Shown here piece after piece: positions 44,390 to 54,279 of a stretch of 64,000 bases of DNA. The position numbers and the translations under genes are program-made. Under the pieces are notes generated by a model. It ran no database searches and had not been told where the DNA came from. It saw only the letters and a program-made list of their open reading frames with translations. The stretch covers positions 248,001-312,000 of the forward strand of contig NZ_SUNI01000001.1 of the NCBI RefSeq assembly GCF_005048225.1, read 5' to 3'. The stretch's first letter is position 1. Each line of letters starts with the position of its first letter. This stretch comes from Paracoccus gahaiensis. GTDB lineage: Bacteria; Pseudomonadota; Alphaproteobacteria; Rhodobacterales; Rhodobacteraceae.

Positions 44390-45061
44390 ATGACCCGACC
44401 CTGCCCCATCGTCTTCGATCTGGACGGCACGCTGATCGACAGCGCTCCCGACATCCATGCCTGCGTGAACGCGGTGCTGCGCGAACATGACCTGCCCCTT
44501 CTGTCGCTGGACCGGGTGCGCAGCTTCATCGGCGGCGGGGTCGAGGTGCTGTGGACACGGATCATCGCCGCCTGCGCCATCGATCCGGTGCATCGCCGGG
44601 TGCTGATCGCCGCCTTCATGACACGCTATCACGATGCGACGGCGCTGACGCGGCTCTATCCCGGCGCGCTGGAGGCGCTCGGGCTTCTGGCCGAGGCCGG
44701 CCATCCGCTTGGCCTGTGCACCAACAAGCCGATGGCGCCCACCCGGGTCGTGCTGGAGCATTTCGGCCTCAGCCGCCTGCTGCCGGTCGTCGTCGGCGGC
44801 GATTCGCTGCCGCAGCGCAAGCCCGACCCCGCGCCGCTGCGGCTGGCGCTGGCGCAGTTGGGCGCGACCGGCGACCGGCCCCGCGCGCTCTATGTCGGCG
44901 ACAGCGAGTTCGATGCGCACTGCGCGGCCGCCGTGCCGGTGCCCTTCCTGATCTATTCGCAGGGCTACCGGACGACCCCTATCGCGGATCTGCCGCATCA
45001 GGCGGTCTTCGACCGCTTCGACCAGCTTCCGGGCCTGATCGCCGAGGCGGCCCTCGCCTGA
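44390..45061 (+). CDS. gph: phosphoglycolate phosphatase (HAD family)
   Basis: A 223-residue HAD phosphatase. Motif I is VFDLDGTLIDS, motif II is the Thr in LCTNKPMAP, the motif III Lys is in QRKPDPAPLRLAL, and motif IV is YVGDSEFDAHCA. An alpha-helical cap lies between motifs I and II. It most likely hydrolyses 2-phosphoglycolate from DNA repair or oxygenase activity; HAD specificity is hard to read, so another phosphate ester is possible. It is translationally linked to the redoxin gene. Confidence 0.85.
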   Translation: MTRPCPIVFDLDGTLIDSAPDIHACVNAVLREHDLPLLSLDRVRSFIGGGVEVLWTRIIAACAIDPVHRRVLIAAFMTRYHDATALTRLYPGALEALGLLAEAGHPLGLCTNKPMAPTRVVLEHFGLSRLLPVVVGGDSLPQRKPDPAPLRLALAQLGATGDRPRALYVGDSEFDAHCAAAVPVPFLIYSQGYRTTPIADLPHQAVFDRFDQLPGLIAEAALA

Positions 45062-45174
45062 GGGCGCCTCTGCCCACCGCGCGGGCGGCCCCTTGCCCAG
45101 ATGTCGGGGGCCGGCTTGACAAGACACGGGGAAAGCCTGCAGGTCGGCATGACACCTTCATGAAAGGCTTGCCC

Positions 45175-45603
45175 ATGGACCTGCGCCAACTGACCCCGAC
45201 CCTTGCCGTCTCTGCGCAGATCCTGCCCGACGATGTCCCCGCCTTGGCCGAGGCGGGCTTCAAGGTGCTGGTCAACAACCGCCCCGATGACGAGGTCGGC
45301 GCCGAGATCGACCACGAGGCGATGGCCGCCGCTGCCGCCGAGGCCGGGATGCAGTATCATTACCTGCCCTTCCAGCCCGGCCAGATCACCCCGCAGCTGA
45401 TCGCGGATTTCGGTCATGCGGTGTCGGGCGCGGGTCCGGTCATCGCCTATTGCCGCTCGGGCAATCGCAGCACGGTCCTCTGGGCGCTGAACCAGGCCGG
45501 ACGGCTGCCCGAGGACGAGATCCTGCAGACCGCCGACAAGGCCGGCTACGACCTCAGCGGCGTGCGCCCGCTGATCGCCTCGCTGGCCAGCCGCAAGGGC
45601 TGA
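45175..45603 (+). CDS. DUF442 / TIGR01244 phosphatase-rhodanese-like protein
   Basis: A 142-residue protein of the family found as the N-terminal part of Blh (beta-lactamase-like hydrolase). FKVLVNNRPDDE and the Cys loop IAYCRSGNRSTVLW (Cys93) resemble the P-loop of dual-specificity phosphatases. In sulfide-related operons such domains act in sulfur transfer. No metallo-hydrolase partner is adjacent. The start is the ATG after AAAGG; an ATG at 45160 is an alternative. Confidence 0.8.
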   Translation: MDLRQLTPTLAVSAQILPDDVPALAEAGFKVLVNNRPDDEVGAEIDHEAMAAAAAEAGMQYHYLPFQPGQITPQLIADFGHAVSGAGPVIAYCRSGNRSTVLWALNQAGRLPEDEILQTADKAGYDLSGVRPLIASLASRKG

Positions 45604-45638
45604 AGGCCCCTGCCCCGCGCCTCTGGACGGGCCCGGTC

Positions 45639-45983
45639 CTAGACCGGGACGCCGAAGGCCCGCTTGACATTGGCGGTCCAGCCAAGCGTCGCCGTTTCGC
45701 CGGCGCGGATGGCGGGCCGCTTCATCACGCTCGGCTTTTCGCCCATCATCGCGACCGGATCGGCCGCCCGTTCGTCCTCGGACATGCCGCGCCAGGTCAG
45801 GCTGGCCCGGTTGATGATCTTGTCGCCGAACTCCTCGACCAGCGCGCGCCGCTCGTCCTCGGACAGGGGCTCCTTCTGAACGTCGCGGAAGGCGACGGTC
45901 CAGCCCTGCTCCTCCAGCCCCGCCTGCGCCTTCTGGCAGGTCGAGCAATGGGACAAACCGAACATCGTCAGGGACTTGGCCAT
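45639..45983 (-). CDS. ArsC/Spx-like (YffB) reductase family protein
   Basis: A 114-residue thioredoxin-fold protein with FGLSHCSTCQKAQ near the N-terminus (Cys13 and Cys16) and LTWRGMSEDE plus PSVMKRPAI, the ArsC-family landmarks. It is shorter than true arsenate reductases and keeps a CxxC rather than the single catalytic Cys, so YffB or Spx-like is the better name. No arsenic-resistance genes are near. It follows a tiny lipoprotein gene by 10 bases; GAGGAAACC is its ribosome site. Confidence 0.8.
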   Translation of the reverse strand: MAKSLTMFGLSHCSTCQKAQAGLEEQGWTVAFRDVQKEPLSEDERRALVEEFGDKIINRASLTWRGMSEDERAADPVAMMGEKPSVMKRPAIRAGETATLGWTANVKRAFGVPV

Positions 45984-45993
45984 GGTTTCCTCG

Positions 45994-46068
45994 TCAGATC
46001 AGGGGCACGAAGGGGACGCCGCAGGCCGTCAGGGCAAGGGTCGCCAGCAAGGCAAGGGTCAGGCGCAT
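45994..46068 (-). CDS. 24-residue lipoprotein
   Basis: A very short gene: a leader MRLTLALLATLALTAC with lipobox LTAC (Cys16), then only GVPFVPLI. AAAGGA lies eight bases before the ATG. The mature lipopeptide would be nine residues, like entericidin-type or similar micro-lipoproteins. It appears to head a two-gene unit with the ArsC-like gene. I recall near-identical short leaders in related genomes, but no search was possible. Confidence 0.6.
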   Translation of the reverse strand: MRLTLALLATLALTACGVPFVPLI

Positions 46069-46129
46069 GAGAAAGGTCCTTTCGAGGGGCTGCCCCGTGG
46101 TTATCACGGCCCCTCCGGCGCATCGCAAG

Positions 46130-47434
46130 TCACAAATCATCCCCGCCCGCCGCATGCAGGCTTTTGCGCACGCGGCGCATCGCGCCCCAGACCGCCAGCA
46201 CCGTCAGCGGCGTCAGCACCGCCACCAGCACCGTCTTGTCGAGGCCCGACGCCCCGGCCAGCGGCGCCAGCGCATAGCCCAGCAGCCCCACCGCATAATA
46301 GCTGATCGCGACCACCGACAGCCCCTCGACCGTGTGCTGCAGGCGCAGCTGCAGGTCGGCGCGGCGGTCCATCCGGTGCATGATCTTCTGGTTCTGCGCG
46401 CTGCGTTCCACATCGACGCGGGTGCGCAGCAGTTCCGAGGCGCGGGCGGCACGCTCGCGGATCGTGGCCAGCCGCAGCTCGGCCGATTTCGCCGTGCGCA
46501 TGGCGGGCTGATAGCGGCGGCGCATGAACTCGGACAGCATCTGCCGGTCCAGGAACCGCGTCTCGCGCAGCGTGCCGATGCGGTCATGCACGATCGCCTC
46601 ATAGGCCGAGGTCGCGCCGAAGCGGAAGGAATGCTGGACCGCCTGCGCCTCCAGCTCGGTCGAGACGGCCAGCAGCTCGTGCAGCAGCTGTTCGGCGGGC
46701 AGCGTCTCGTCGGCCATCTGGTCCAGGATCGCGGTCAGGCGCGGCTCCAGCTCGTTCAGGCGACGGCTGAGGCCGCGCGCCCGGCCCAGGCCCAGCATGG
46801 ACATGGCGCGATAGGTCTCCAGCTCGACTAGCCGGTGCACCAGCCGCCCCGTGCGCCCTTCCGAGGTGCCGGGTCGGACGAAGACGGCAAAGCGCATCCA
46901 GCCATCGGCGTCGATGCGGAAATCGCCCGCCACCACCGCCGCCTCGTCCAGCACCCAGATCGCCGCCACGCTGTCGCGGGCGAACCAGCCGCCGATGCGC
47001 TCCAGCACCTCGGCGGGATCGTCGGGCAGCAGGTCCACCTGCACCATGACCGCCGCCACGCGCTTGCCCGGCGCGGCGCGCTGCCAGTCCTCGGAGAAGA
47101 TCGCCGCCGCCGACGGATCGAAGGGCCGGATCGGCAGGCCGGGCGTCGTGGCCATATAGGTCACGAATTCGGTGTGGCTTTCCCATTTCAGGTCATGGCG
47201 CCCTTGCCGGCCCTGGTAATGGCTGTCCTCGGGATCGGGGCGCGGACCGCCATGGCGCGAAACCAGTTCGGACAGATGCGCCATGTCGCGGGACCGGTCG
47301 CGGGTGGCGGCGTCCTGCGGTTCCTTGAAGGCGACGAAGACCGCCGTGGCGGGAGCCGCCATCCGGGGCGAGGGCCGTGCATGAAGTTCGTTCACCAGCG
47401 CATAGCGCAGCGGATGTTCCGTTGCCGGTCCCAT
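46130..47434 (-). CDS. DUF3422 family membrane protein
   Basis: A 434-residue protein of the DUF3422 family. It opens HPLRYALVNELHARP, the family hallmark, followed by a large soluble region with a helical, Arg-rich stretch (about 300-375). Two C-terminal membrane helices (VVAISYYAVGLLGYALAPL and TVLVAVLTPLTVLAVWGAM) complete it, with architecture like CorA-type proteins. Function is not known. The start at 47434 follows GGGGGACAAGG; an upstream in-frame ATG at 47497 is unlikely. Confidence 0.8.
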   Translation of the reverse strand: MGPATEHPLRYALVNELHARPSPRMAAPATAVFVAFKEPQDAATRDRSRDMAHLSELVSRHGGPRPDPEDSHYQGRQGRHDLKWESHTEFVTYMATTPGLPIRPFDPSAAAIFSEDWQRAAPGKRVAAVMVQVDLLPDDPAEVLERIGGWFARDSVAAIWVLDEAAVVAGDFRIDADGWMRFAVFVRPGTSEGRTGRLVHRLVELETYRAMSMLGLGRARGLSRRLNELEPRLTAILDQMADETLPAEQLLHELLAVSTELEAQAVQHSFRFGATSAYEAIVHDRIGTLRETRFLDRQMLSEFMRRRYQPAMRTAKSAELRLATIRERAARASELLRTRVDVERSAQNQKIMHRMDRRADLQLRLQHTVEGLSVVAISYYAVGLLGYALAPLAGASGLDKTVLVAVLTPLTVLAVWGAMRRVRKSLHAAGGDDL

Positions 47435-47498
47435 CACCTTGTCCCCCGATCCTTTGGCGCAGTTGACCCCGGCCCGTGACCGGGCGCAAGGCAGCAAA

Positions 47499-47526
47499 AG
47501 GCCCGCCGGACGGATCCGGCGGGCCT
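47499..47526 (-). terminator. rho-independent terminator of pntAB
   Basis: On the minus strand an 11-base stem AGGCCCGCCGG / CCGGCGGGCCT with a six-base loop, followed by T residues, 22 bases after the pntB stop. Confidence 0.8.
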
Positions 47527-47548
47527 GTGTCGTGGGTCCCGCAGAGGG

Positions 47549-48991
47549 TCAGTCGATCATGGGCAGCAGCTTGTTGATGCTGTCCTTGGCATCGCCATAG
47601 AACATCCGGGTGTTGTCCTTGAAGAACAGCGGGTTCTCGATGCCGCTATAGCCGGTCCCCTGCCCGCGCTTGGACACGAACACCTGCTTGGCGCGCCAGA
47701 CCTCGAGGACCGGCATCCCAGCGATGGGGCTGTTCGGATCGTCCTGCGCCGCCGGGTTCACGATGTCATTCGAGCCGATGATGATGACGACGTCGGTCGA
47801 GGGGAAATCCTCGTTGATCTCGTCCATCTCCAGCACGATGTCATAGGGCACCTTGGCCTCGGCCAGAAGCACGTTCATGTGCCCGGGCAGTCGGCCCGCG
47901 ACCGGGTGGATCGCGAAGCGCACCGTCTTGCCCGCCGCGCGCATCTTGCGGGTCAGCTCGCTGACCGCGCCCTGCGCCTGCGCCACCGCCATGCCATAGC
48001 CCGGCACGATGACCACGCTGTCGGCCTCGTTCAGCGCCGAAGCCACGCCGTCGGCATCGATGGCGATCTGCTCGCCCTCGATGGCCGCCGCAGGGCCCGT
48101 CTCGCCGCCGAAGCCGCCCAGGATCACGCTGACGAAGTTGCGGTTCATCGCCTTGCACATGATGTAGGACAGGATCGCGCCCGACGAGCCCACCAGCGCG
48201 CCGGTCACGATCAGCAGGTCGTTGCCAAGCGTGAAGCCGATGGCCGCCGCCGCCCAGCCCGAATAGCTGTTCAGCATCGATACCACGACCGGCATGTCGG
48301 CGCCGCCGATGCCCATGATCAGGTGATAGCCGATGAAGAAGGCCAGCAGCGTGATGATCACCAGCCACAGGATCGCGGGGCCGACGCCGGTGAAGTAGAG
48401 GATGCCCAGCAGGATCGACAGCGCCAGGGCGCCCGCGTTCAGCATGTGCCCGCCCGGCAGCTTCTTGGGCTTGCCGTCGACGCGGCCCGACAGCTTGGCG
48501 AAGGCCACGACCGACCCGGTGAAGGTCACCGCGCCGATGAAGATGCCTAGGAAGACCTCGATCTTCAGCATGGCGATCTCGGCCGGGGTCCGGCTGGCCA
48601 GCAGGGCGGCAAAGCCCGTGAAGACGACCGGCACTTCGCTCAGCGCGGCGCGCATCACGCGGCCCAACTCGATCTGGGCATTGAAGCCCACGAAGACCGC
48701 GGCCAGACCGACCAGCGAATGCATCGCGGCGACCAGTTGCGGCATCTCGGTCATCTGCACGCGCTTGGCGACGATCCAGCCGCCGGTGCCGCCGATCGCG
48801 ATCATGACCAGCGACAGGAACCAGTTGCCCGCGCCGGGGCCGAACAGCGTGGCCAGCACGGCCAGCGCCATGCCGACGATGCCGTACCAGATGGCGCGCT
48901 TGGCGCTTTCCTGTCCCGACAGCCCGCCAAGCGACAGGATGAACAGGACCGAGGCGACCACATAGGCCGCAGTGGTGAATCCGTATTCCAT
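47549..48991 (-). CDS. pntB: NAD(P) transhydrogenase subunit beta
   Basis: PntB carries the NADP(H)-binding domain and half of the proton channel of the energy-linked transhydrogenase, which makes NADPH from NADH using the proton gradient. In the 480-residue protein the first 290 residues hold about eight membrane helices. The soluble domain has [14 protein letters not shown] (dinucleotide fold), [20 protein letters not shown] and [10 protein letters not shown]. It starts 12 bases after pntA. The length matches E. coli PntB (462). Confidence 0.96.
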   Translation of the reverse strand: MEYGFTTAAYVVASVLFILSLGGLSGQESAKRAIWYGIVGMALAVLATLFGPGAGNWFLSLVMIAIGGTGGWIVAKRVQMTEMPQLVAAMHSLVGLAAVFVGFNAQIELGRVMRAALSEVPVVFTGFAALLASRTPAEIAMLKIEVFLGIFIGAVTFTGSVVAFAKLSGRVDGKPKKLPGGHMLNAGALALSILLGILYFTGVGPAILWLVIITLLAFFIGYHLIMGIGGADMPVVVSMLNSYSGWAAAAIGFTLGNDLLIVTGALVGSSGAILSYIMCKAMNRNFVSVILGGFGGETGPAAAIEGEQIAIDADGVASALNEADSVVIVPGYGMAVAQAQGAVSELTRKMRAAGKTVRFAIHPVAGRLPGHMNVLLAEAKVPYDIVLEMDEINEDFPSTDVVIIIGSNDIVNPAAQDDPNSPIAGMPVLEVWRAKQVFVSKRGQGTGYSGIENPLFFKDNTRMFYGDAKDSINKLLPMID

Positions 48992-49003
48992 TGTCCCGAC
49001 CCC

Positions 49004-50578
49004 TTACGACTTCTGGAACATGGCAAGCATGCGCCGGGTGACCATGAAGCCACCGAAGATGTTGACCGACGCCATCAGCACCGCCAGCGCGCCCAGCACC
49101 ATGACCCAGCCCGAGCCGGAGCCGATCTGCATCAGCGCGCCCAGGATGATGATCGAGCTGATCGCGTTGGTGATGGCCATCAGCGGCGTGTGCAGCGAAT
49201 GCGCGACGTTCCAGATGACCCGGAAGCCGACGAAGCAGGCCAGCACGAAGACGATGAAATGCGACATGAAGCTGGCGGGCGCGACCAGCCCGATCAGCAG
49301 CACGACCAGACCGCCGCCCAGCAGCAGCTTGATCTGGCTGGCCGTGTCGGCCTTGAAGGCCGCGGCCTCGGCGGCGCGGCGCTCGTCCGGGGTCAGCTCC
49401 TTCTTCTTTTCCTTGGGCTTCTGCGCTGCGATGGCCGCGATCTTGGGCGGCGGGGGCGGCCAGGTGATGTCGTGGTCATGGGCAACGGTGGCGCCCCGGA
49501 TCACGTCATCCTCCATGTTGTGATGGATCACGCCGTCCTTCTTGGGGGTCAGGTCGTGCAGGAAATGGCGGATGTTGTTGCCATAAAGCTCGCTGGCCTG
49601 CGCGCCCATGCGCGAGGGGAAATCGGTATAGCCAACGATCACCACGCCGTTCTCGGACACGATCCGCTCGTCCGGGACGGTCAGCTCGCAATTGCCGCCC
49701 TTTTCGGCGGCCAGGTCGATGATGACGCTGCCGGGCTTCATCATGGCGACCATGTCGGCGGTCCACAGCTTGGGCGCGTCGCGCCCGGGGATCAGCGCCG
49801 TGGTGATGACGATATCCATCTGCGGGGCCAGTTCGCGGAACCGCGCCAGCTGCTTCTCGCGGAATTCAGGGCTGGAGGGCGCGGCATAGCCGCCCGTCGC
49901 GGCGCCGTCCTGCGCGGGCTCGTCGAATTCCAGATAGACGAACTCGGCGCCCATCGATTCGATCTGCTCGGAGACCTCGGGGCGCACGTCGAAGGCATGG
50001 ACCTGCGCGCCAAGCGACACGGATGTGCCGATGGCCGCCAGACCCGCGACGCCCGCGCCCACCACCAGCACCTTGGCCGGGGGCACCTTGCCCGCCGCCG
50101 TCACCTGCCCGGTGAAGAAGCGACCGAAATTGTTCGCGGCCTCGATCACCGCGCGATAGCCCGCGATATTGGCCATCGAGGATAGCGCGTCCATCTTCTG
50201 CGCGCGGCTGATGCGGGGCACCATGTCCATGGCGATGGCGGTGATGCCCTGATCCTTGGCGCGCGCCAGCAGGTCCGCGCTCTGCCCGGGATAGAAGAAC
50301 GAGATCAGCGTCTGCCCTTCGCGCATCTGCCCGATCTCGGCCTCGGTCGCGGGCCGGACCTTGGCCAGCACGTCGACCGCCCCGATCAGTTCGGCCGCCG
50401 TCGCGCAGACGGTGACGCCCGCACGGCGATATTCGTCATCAGAGAATCCGGCCCGCGCGCCTGCGCCGCTTTCGACCAGAACCTCGTGTCCCAGCTTGCC
50501 CAGATGCCCCGCAGAGCCGGGCGTGATCGCCACGCGGGCCTCACCCTCGAAGCTCTCTTTCAAAGCGCCAATCTTCAT
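49004..50578 (-). CDS. pntA: NAD(P) transhydrogenase subunit alpha (undivided)
   Basis: A 524-residue PntA. The NAD-binding part (about 1-380) has [43 protein letters not shown] and [13 protein letters not shown]. Three or four membrane helices lie at the C-terminus. In Rhodospirillum the soluble and membrane parts are separate genes; here they are fused as in E. coli. The start is at MKIGAL, preceded by GGAAG; a frame extending to 50626 adds residues that homologues lack. Promoter in 50579-50728. Confidence 0.94.
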   Translation of the reverse strand: MKIGALKESFEGEARVAITPGSAGHLGKLGHEVLVESGAGARAGFSDDEYRRAGVTVCATAAELIGAVDVLAKVRPATEAEIGQMREGQTLISFFYPGQSADLLARAKDQGITAIAMDMVPRISRAQKMDALSSMANIAGYRAVIEAANNFGRFFTGQVTAAGKVPPAKVLVVGAGVAGLAAIGTSVSLGAQVHAFDVRPEVSEQIESMGAEFVYLEFDEPAQDGAATGGYAAPSSPEFREKQLARFRELAPQMDIVITTALIPGRDAPKLWTADMVAMMKPGSVIIDLAAEKGGNCELTVPDERIVSENGVVIVGYTDFPSRMGAQASELYGNNIRHFLHDLTPKKDGVIHHNMEDDVIRGATVAHDHDITWPPPPPKIAAIAAQKPKEKKKELTPDERRAAEAAAFKADTASQIKLLLGGGLVVLLIGLVAPASFMSHFIVFVLACFVGFRVIWNVAHSLHTPLMAITNAISSIIILGALMQIGSGSGWVMVLGALAVLMASVNIFGGFMVTRRMLAMFQKS

Positions 50579-50728
50579 GGCTTCCAATGCCCCCCGCATG
50601 TCGTGGTTCCTGCAATTGAACGACACATAGCATCGGGAAAGATTATTTCACAAGGTTCGGCTGCGACAGGCACGACCGAAGGCCGACGTGACGTCACGAT
50701 TGCCGCATCCTGCGCGGCCCATATGAAA

Positions 50729-50758
50729 ACGGCCCGGATGATGCTGCATCCGGGCCGT
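50729..50758 (-). terminator. terminator of the acidic membrane-protein gene
   Basis: ACGGCCCGGATG / CATCCGGGCCGT, a 12-base perfect stem with a six-base loop, followed on the minus strand by TTTT. Confidence 0.8.
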
Positions 50759-50778
50759 CTTGCGGTCGGCGGAACCGA

Positions 50779-51513
50779 TCAGTTCGCCGGGGCGGGCGCC
50801 GTCGTCGCGTCGTCATCCGTCGTGGCGTCGTCCGTCGCCGGATCCTCGGTCACCGGCTCGATCGGAACCGTGGTGGTCTCGGTATCGGTCTCGGCTTCAG
50901 CCGCATCGGGGGTCTCGACCACGTCCGGGGTCTCGGTGGCCGGCGTCTCGGTGGCGTCAGGCGTCGCCACGGGCGCCGGCGTGTCGATCTCGGCCTCGGT
51001 CTCGGTGGCGGGTTCGTCGACGGTCACGGCATCCTCGACCGCATCGGCGGCATCGCTCGCCGCGTCCGACGCCGCATCGGCGGCGTTCGACGCAGCCGTG
51101 CCGGCCGCATCGACCGCGGAACCGGTGGCATCTGCCGCGTCATCGGCCGTTTCCGACGCGCTTTCGGCGGCACTCTCGGCGGCCGCTTCCGCATCGGCAG
51201 CGGCATTGTCGGCAGCGGCTTCGGCCTCCATCTCGGCCGTGTCGGGCTCGGCATCGGGCTCGGCCACGACGGCGGGCGCCTCGACCGGATCGGGCGTGTC
51301 CTCGGTCGTCGTCACCGTGGTCGTGTCGCCATCGACGATGGTCGTGTCATCGGCCATGAACCGCTGCAGCACGAAATAGGCCAGCGCCAGAGCCAGCAGC
51401 ACACCGATGATCAGCGGCAGCGCCGAGGACTTGCGCTCGACCGGCTCGACATAGGTCTCCTTGTGACCCGTGCCGGGTTTCGGGCGGTTCGGATCGTTGG
51501 GATCATAGCTCAT
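50779..51513 (-). CDS. single-pass membrane protein with long acidic Ala/Asp/Glu/Thr-rich domain
   Basis: A 244-residue protein: a polar N-terminus (MSYDPNDPNRPKPGTG), one helix (LPLIIGVLLALALAYFVLQRF, from about residue 32), then about 190 residues almost entirely of Ala, Asp, Glu, Thr, Val and Pro with no predicted fold, ending TTAPAPAN. The extracytoplasmic part is probably disordered and strongly negative. GGAGG lies six bases before the chosen ATG. No family is recognised. Its tail resembles that of the PRC-barrel protein at 3545-4309. Confidence 0.7.
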   Translation of the reverse strand: MSYDPNDPNRPKPGTGHKETYVEPVERKSSALPLIIGVLLALALAYFVLQRFMADDTTIVDGDTTTVTTTEDTPDPVEAPAVVAEPDAEPDTAEMEAEAAADNAAADAEAAAESAAESASETADDAADATGSAVDAAGTAASNAADAASDAASDAADAVEDAVTVDEPATETEAEIDTPAPVATPDATETPATETPDVVETPDAAEAETDTETTTVPIEPVTEDPATDDATTDDDATTAPAPAN

Positions 51514-51695
51514 GGAAGCCTCCAGTTCGGACTGTCTTGGGACCGGGTTACGTCGCTGTGCTTGGCGCGCGGCCGATGGGCTGTCAACCGCCAAGGCCGG
51601 ACACCGCGTCTTGCGAGCCGGCGTTCAGGCGATTAACACCGGTGTCAGGCCCGGGTTCCGCCCCGGTCCGGTTTTTTCACGAGAGGCCGCCGCCC

Positions 51696-54266
51696 ATGTC
51701 CGCCCCAAAACTGCAACCCGTCCAGCACCTTGCAGATTATCGGCCTTGGCCTTTCCTGCTGTCCCAGACCCGGTTGGACCTGACGCTGGCGGGGCGCGGA
51801 ACCATCGTCCGGGCCGCCCTGGACCTGGCGATGCGCGATCCCGATGCCCCCGAGGACCTGATCCTGGACGGCGGCGCGGGCCTGCAATTGCGCGCGCTGA
51901 CCATCGACGGGCAGGCCCCCGACCCCGCCCATGTCACGCGCACCGACGAGCGTCTGACCATCGCCGCCGCCGCCCTGCCCCGCGCGCCCTTCATCCTGGA
52001 AACCGAGGTCGCCATCGACCCCGAGGCCAACACCGCCTTCGAGGGGCTCTACCTGTCCGGCGGCATCTTCTGCACGCAATGCGAGGCCGAAGGTTTCCGC
52101 CACATTACCTTCTATCCCGACCGCCCCGACGTGATGACGGTTTTTCACGTCACGCTGCGCAGCGACCTGCCGGTGCTGCTGTCGAACGGCAACCCGGTCC
52201 GCACCGACGCGGGCGTGGCGGAATGGCACGACCCCTGGCCGAAACCCGCCTACCTCTTCGCGCTGGTCGCGGGCGATCTGGTGGCGGTCAGCGACCGCTT
52301 CACCACCCGCTCGGGCCGCGAGGTCGCGTTGAATGTCTGGGTGCGCCCGGGCGATCAGGACCGGGCAGGCTTCGCCATGGAAAGCCTGGTCGCCTCGATG
52401 CGGTGGGACGAGGATGTCTATGGCCGCGAATACGATCTGGACGTGTTCAACATCGTCGCGGTCGATGATTTCAACATGGGGGCCATGGAAAACAAGGGGT
52501 TGAACATCTTCAACTCGAAACTGGTGCTGGCCTCGCCGGACACCGCGACCGACACGGATTACGAGCGGATCGAGGCGGTGATCGCGCATGAGTATTTCCA
52601 CAACTGGACCGGCAACCGCATCACCTGCCGCGACTGGTTCCAGCTGTGCCTCAAGGAAGGGCTGACGGTCTATCGCGACCAGCAGTTCACCTCGGACCTG
52701 CGCTCGGCGGCGGTCAAGCGGATCGAGGATGTGCAGACCATGCGCGCCCGGCAGTTCCGCGAGGATCAGGGCCCCCTGGCCCATCCCCCGCGCCCCGACC
52801 GCTACGAGGAGATCAACAACTTCTACACCGCCACGGTCTACGAGAAGGGCGCCGAGGTCATCGGCATGCTCAAGCTGCTGGTCGGCGACGAGGCCTATGC
52901 CCGCGCACTGGATCTGTACTTCACCCGCCATGACGGCGACGCCGCCACGATCGAGGATTGGCTGACGGTCTTTCAGGATGCGACCGGCCGCGACCTCACG
53001 CAGTTCAAGCGCTGGTACACCGACGCGGGCACCCCGGTGCTGGAGATGGTCGAGGACTGGCAGGACGGCACCCTGACGCTGAGCTTCGCCCAATCGACGC
53101 CGCCGACGCCCGGCCAGCCCGACAAGCCCGCCCGCGTGATCCCCATCGCGGTCGGCCTGATCGGCCCCGATGGCGACGAGGTCGCCCCCACCCGCGTGCT
53201 GGAGATGACCGAGGCGCGCGAAAGCTTCACCTTCAGTGGCTTGGGCGCCCGTCCCGTCGTCTCGGCGCTGCGCGGCTTCTCGGCCCCGGTCATGCTGAAG
53301 CGCCTGATGGACGACGCCACCCGCGCCTTCCTGCTGGCCCATGACACCGACCCCTTCGCGCGGTGGGAGGCGGGGCGCGAGCTGGCCTTGTCGGCGCTGA
53401 TCCATGGCGATCCGGCAGCCTCGGCCTATATCGACGCCATCGGCGCGCTGGCCGCCGACGAGAGTGCCGATCCGGCCTTCCGCGCCCTCTGCCTGACTTT
53501 GCCCGGCGAGGAGGAGATCGCCACCCGCATGGCCGCCGAAGGGTCCACCCCCGATCCCGACGCGATCCATGCCACGCGGGGCGATCTGGCACGCCGCATC
53601 GCCCTGGCCCATCAGGACCTGCTGTCGCGCCTCTACGACGAGATGACCGTGCCCGGCGCCTATTCGCCCGATGCCGCCTCGGCGGCCCGCCGGTCCCTGC
53701 GCATCGCCACCCTGGGCCTGCTGGCCCGGATCGATGGCGGCGAGCGGGCCGAGATCCTCTTCGGCGTCGCCTCGAACATGACCGAGCGGATGGCCGCCCT
53801 GGCGGTCCTGGTGCGACTGGACCGGGCGGGATCGGCGCTGAAGGTGCTGGAGGCCGAGTTCGCCGACAACCGGCTGGTCATGGACAAGTGGTTCGCGATC
53901 CAGGTCATGGCCGCGCCCCCGGCGCAGGCGGTGGCCGTGGCCCGCGATCTGGCCGCGCGGCGCGACTTCGACTGGAAGAACCCCAACCGTTTCCGCGCGC
54001 TGCTGGGCGGGCTGGCGGGCAACCATGCGGGCTTTCATGCGGCCGACGGGTCGGGCTATGACTTCACCGCCGACTGGCTCATGCGCATGGACGCGGCCAA
54101 CCCGCAGATCGCCGCGCGCATGTCCACCGCCTTCGAGACCTGGCCCCGCTATGACGCCGCCCGGGGCGCTCGCGCCCGGGCCGCCTTGGAACGGATCGCC
54201 GCTCTCGAGGGTTTGAGCCGGAACACGCGCGAAATGGTCTCGCGCATGATCGCGGCGGGCCGCTGA
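51696..54266 (+). CDS. pepN: aminopeptidase N (M1 family)
   Basis: An 856-residue zinc aminopeptidase that trims N-terminal residues from peptides in the cytoplasm. The exopeptidase motif GAMEN is at 262-266; the zinc site HEYFHNWTGNR is at 298-308 with the third ligand Glu321. Length and order match E. coli PepN (870), including the C-terminal helical domain. The start MSAPKLQPVQHL is preceded by GAGAGG; the open frame continues upstream without similarity. An acyltransferase gene follows 13 bases later. Confidence 0.95.
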   Translation: MSAPKLQPVQHLADYRPWPFLLSQTRLDLTLAGRGTIVRAALDLAMRDPDAPEDLILDGGAGLQLRALTIDGQAPDPAHVTRTDERLTIAAAALPRAPFILETEVAIDPEANTAFEGLYLSGGIFCTQCEAEGFRHITFYPDRPDVMTVFHVTLRSDLPVLLSNGNPVRTDAGVAEWHDPWPKPAYLFALVAGDLVAVSDRFTTRSGREVALNVWVRPGDQDRAGFAMESLVASMRWDEDVYGREYDLDVFNIVAVDDFNMGAMENKGLNIFNSKLVLASPDTATDTDYERIEAVIAHEYFHNWTGNRITCRDWFQLCLKEGLTVYRDQQFTSDLRSAAVKRIEDVQTMRARQFREDQGPLAHPPRPDRYEEINNFYTATVYEKGAEVIGMLKLLVGDEAYARALDLYFTRHDGDAATIEDWLTVFQDATGRDLTQFKRWYTDAGTPVLEMVEDWQDGTLTLSFAQSTPPTPGQPDKPARVIPIAVGLIGPDGDEVAPTRVLEMTEARESFTFSGLGARPVVSALRGFSAPVMLKRLMDDATRAFLLAHDTDPFARWEAGRELALSALIHGDPAASAYIDAIGALAADESADPAFRALCLTLPGEEEIATRMAAEGSTPDPDAIHATRGDLARRIALAHQDLLSRLYDEMTVPGAYSPDAASAARRSLRIATLGLLARIDGGERAEILFGVASNMTERMAALAVLVRLDRAGSALKVLEAEFADNRLVMDKWFAIQVMAAPPAQAVAVARDLAARRDFDWKNPNRFRALLGGLAGNHAGFHAADGSGYDFTADWLMRMDAANPQIAARMSTAFETWPRYDAARGARARAALERIAALEGLSRNTREMVSRMIAAGR

Positions 54267-54279
54267 GGGGGAAACCGGG

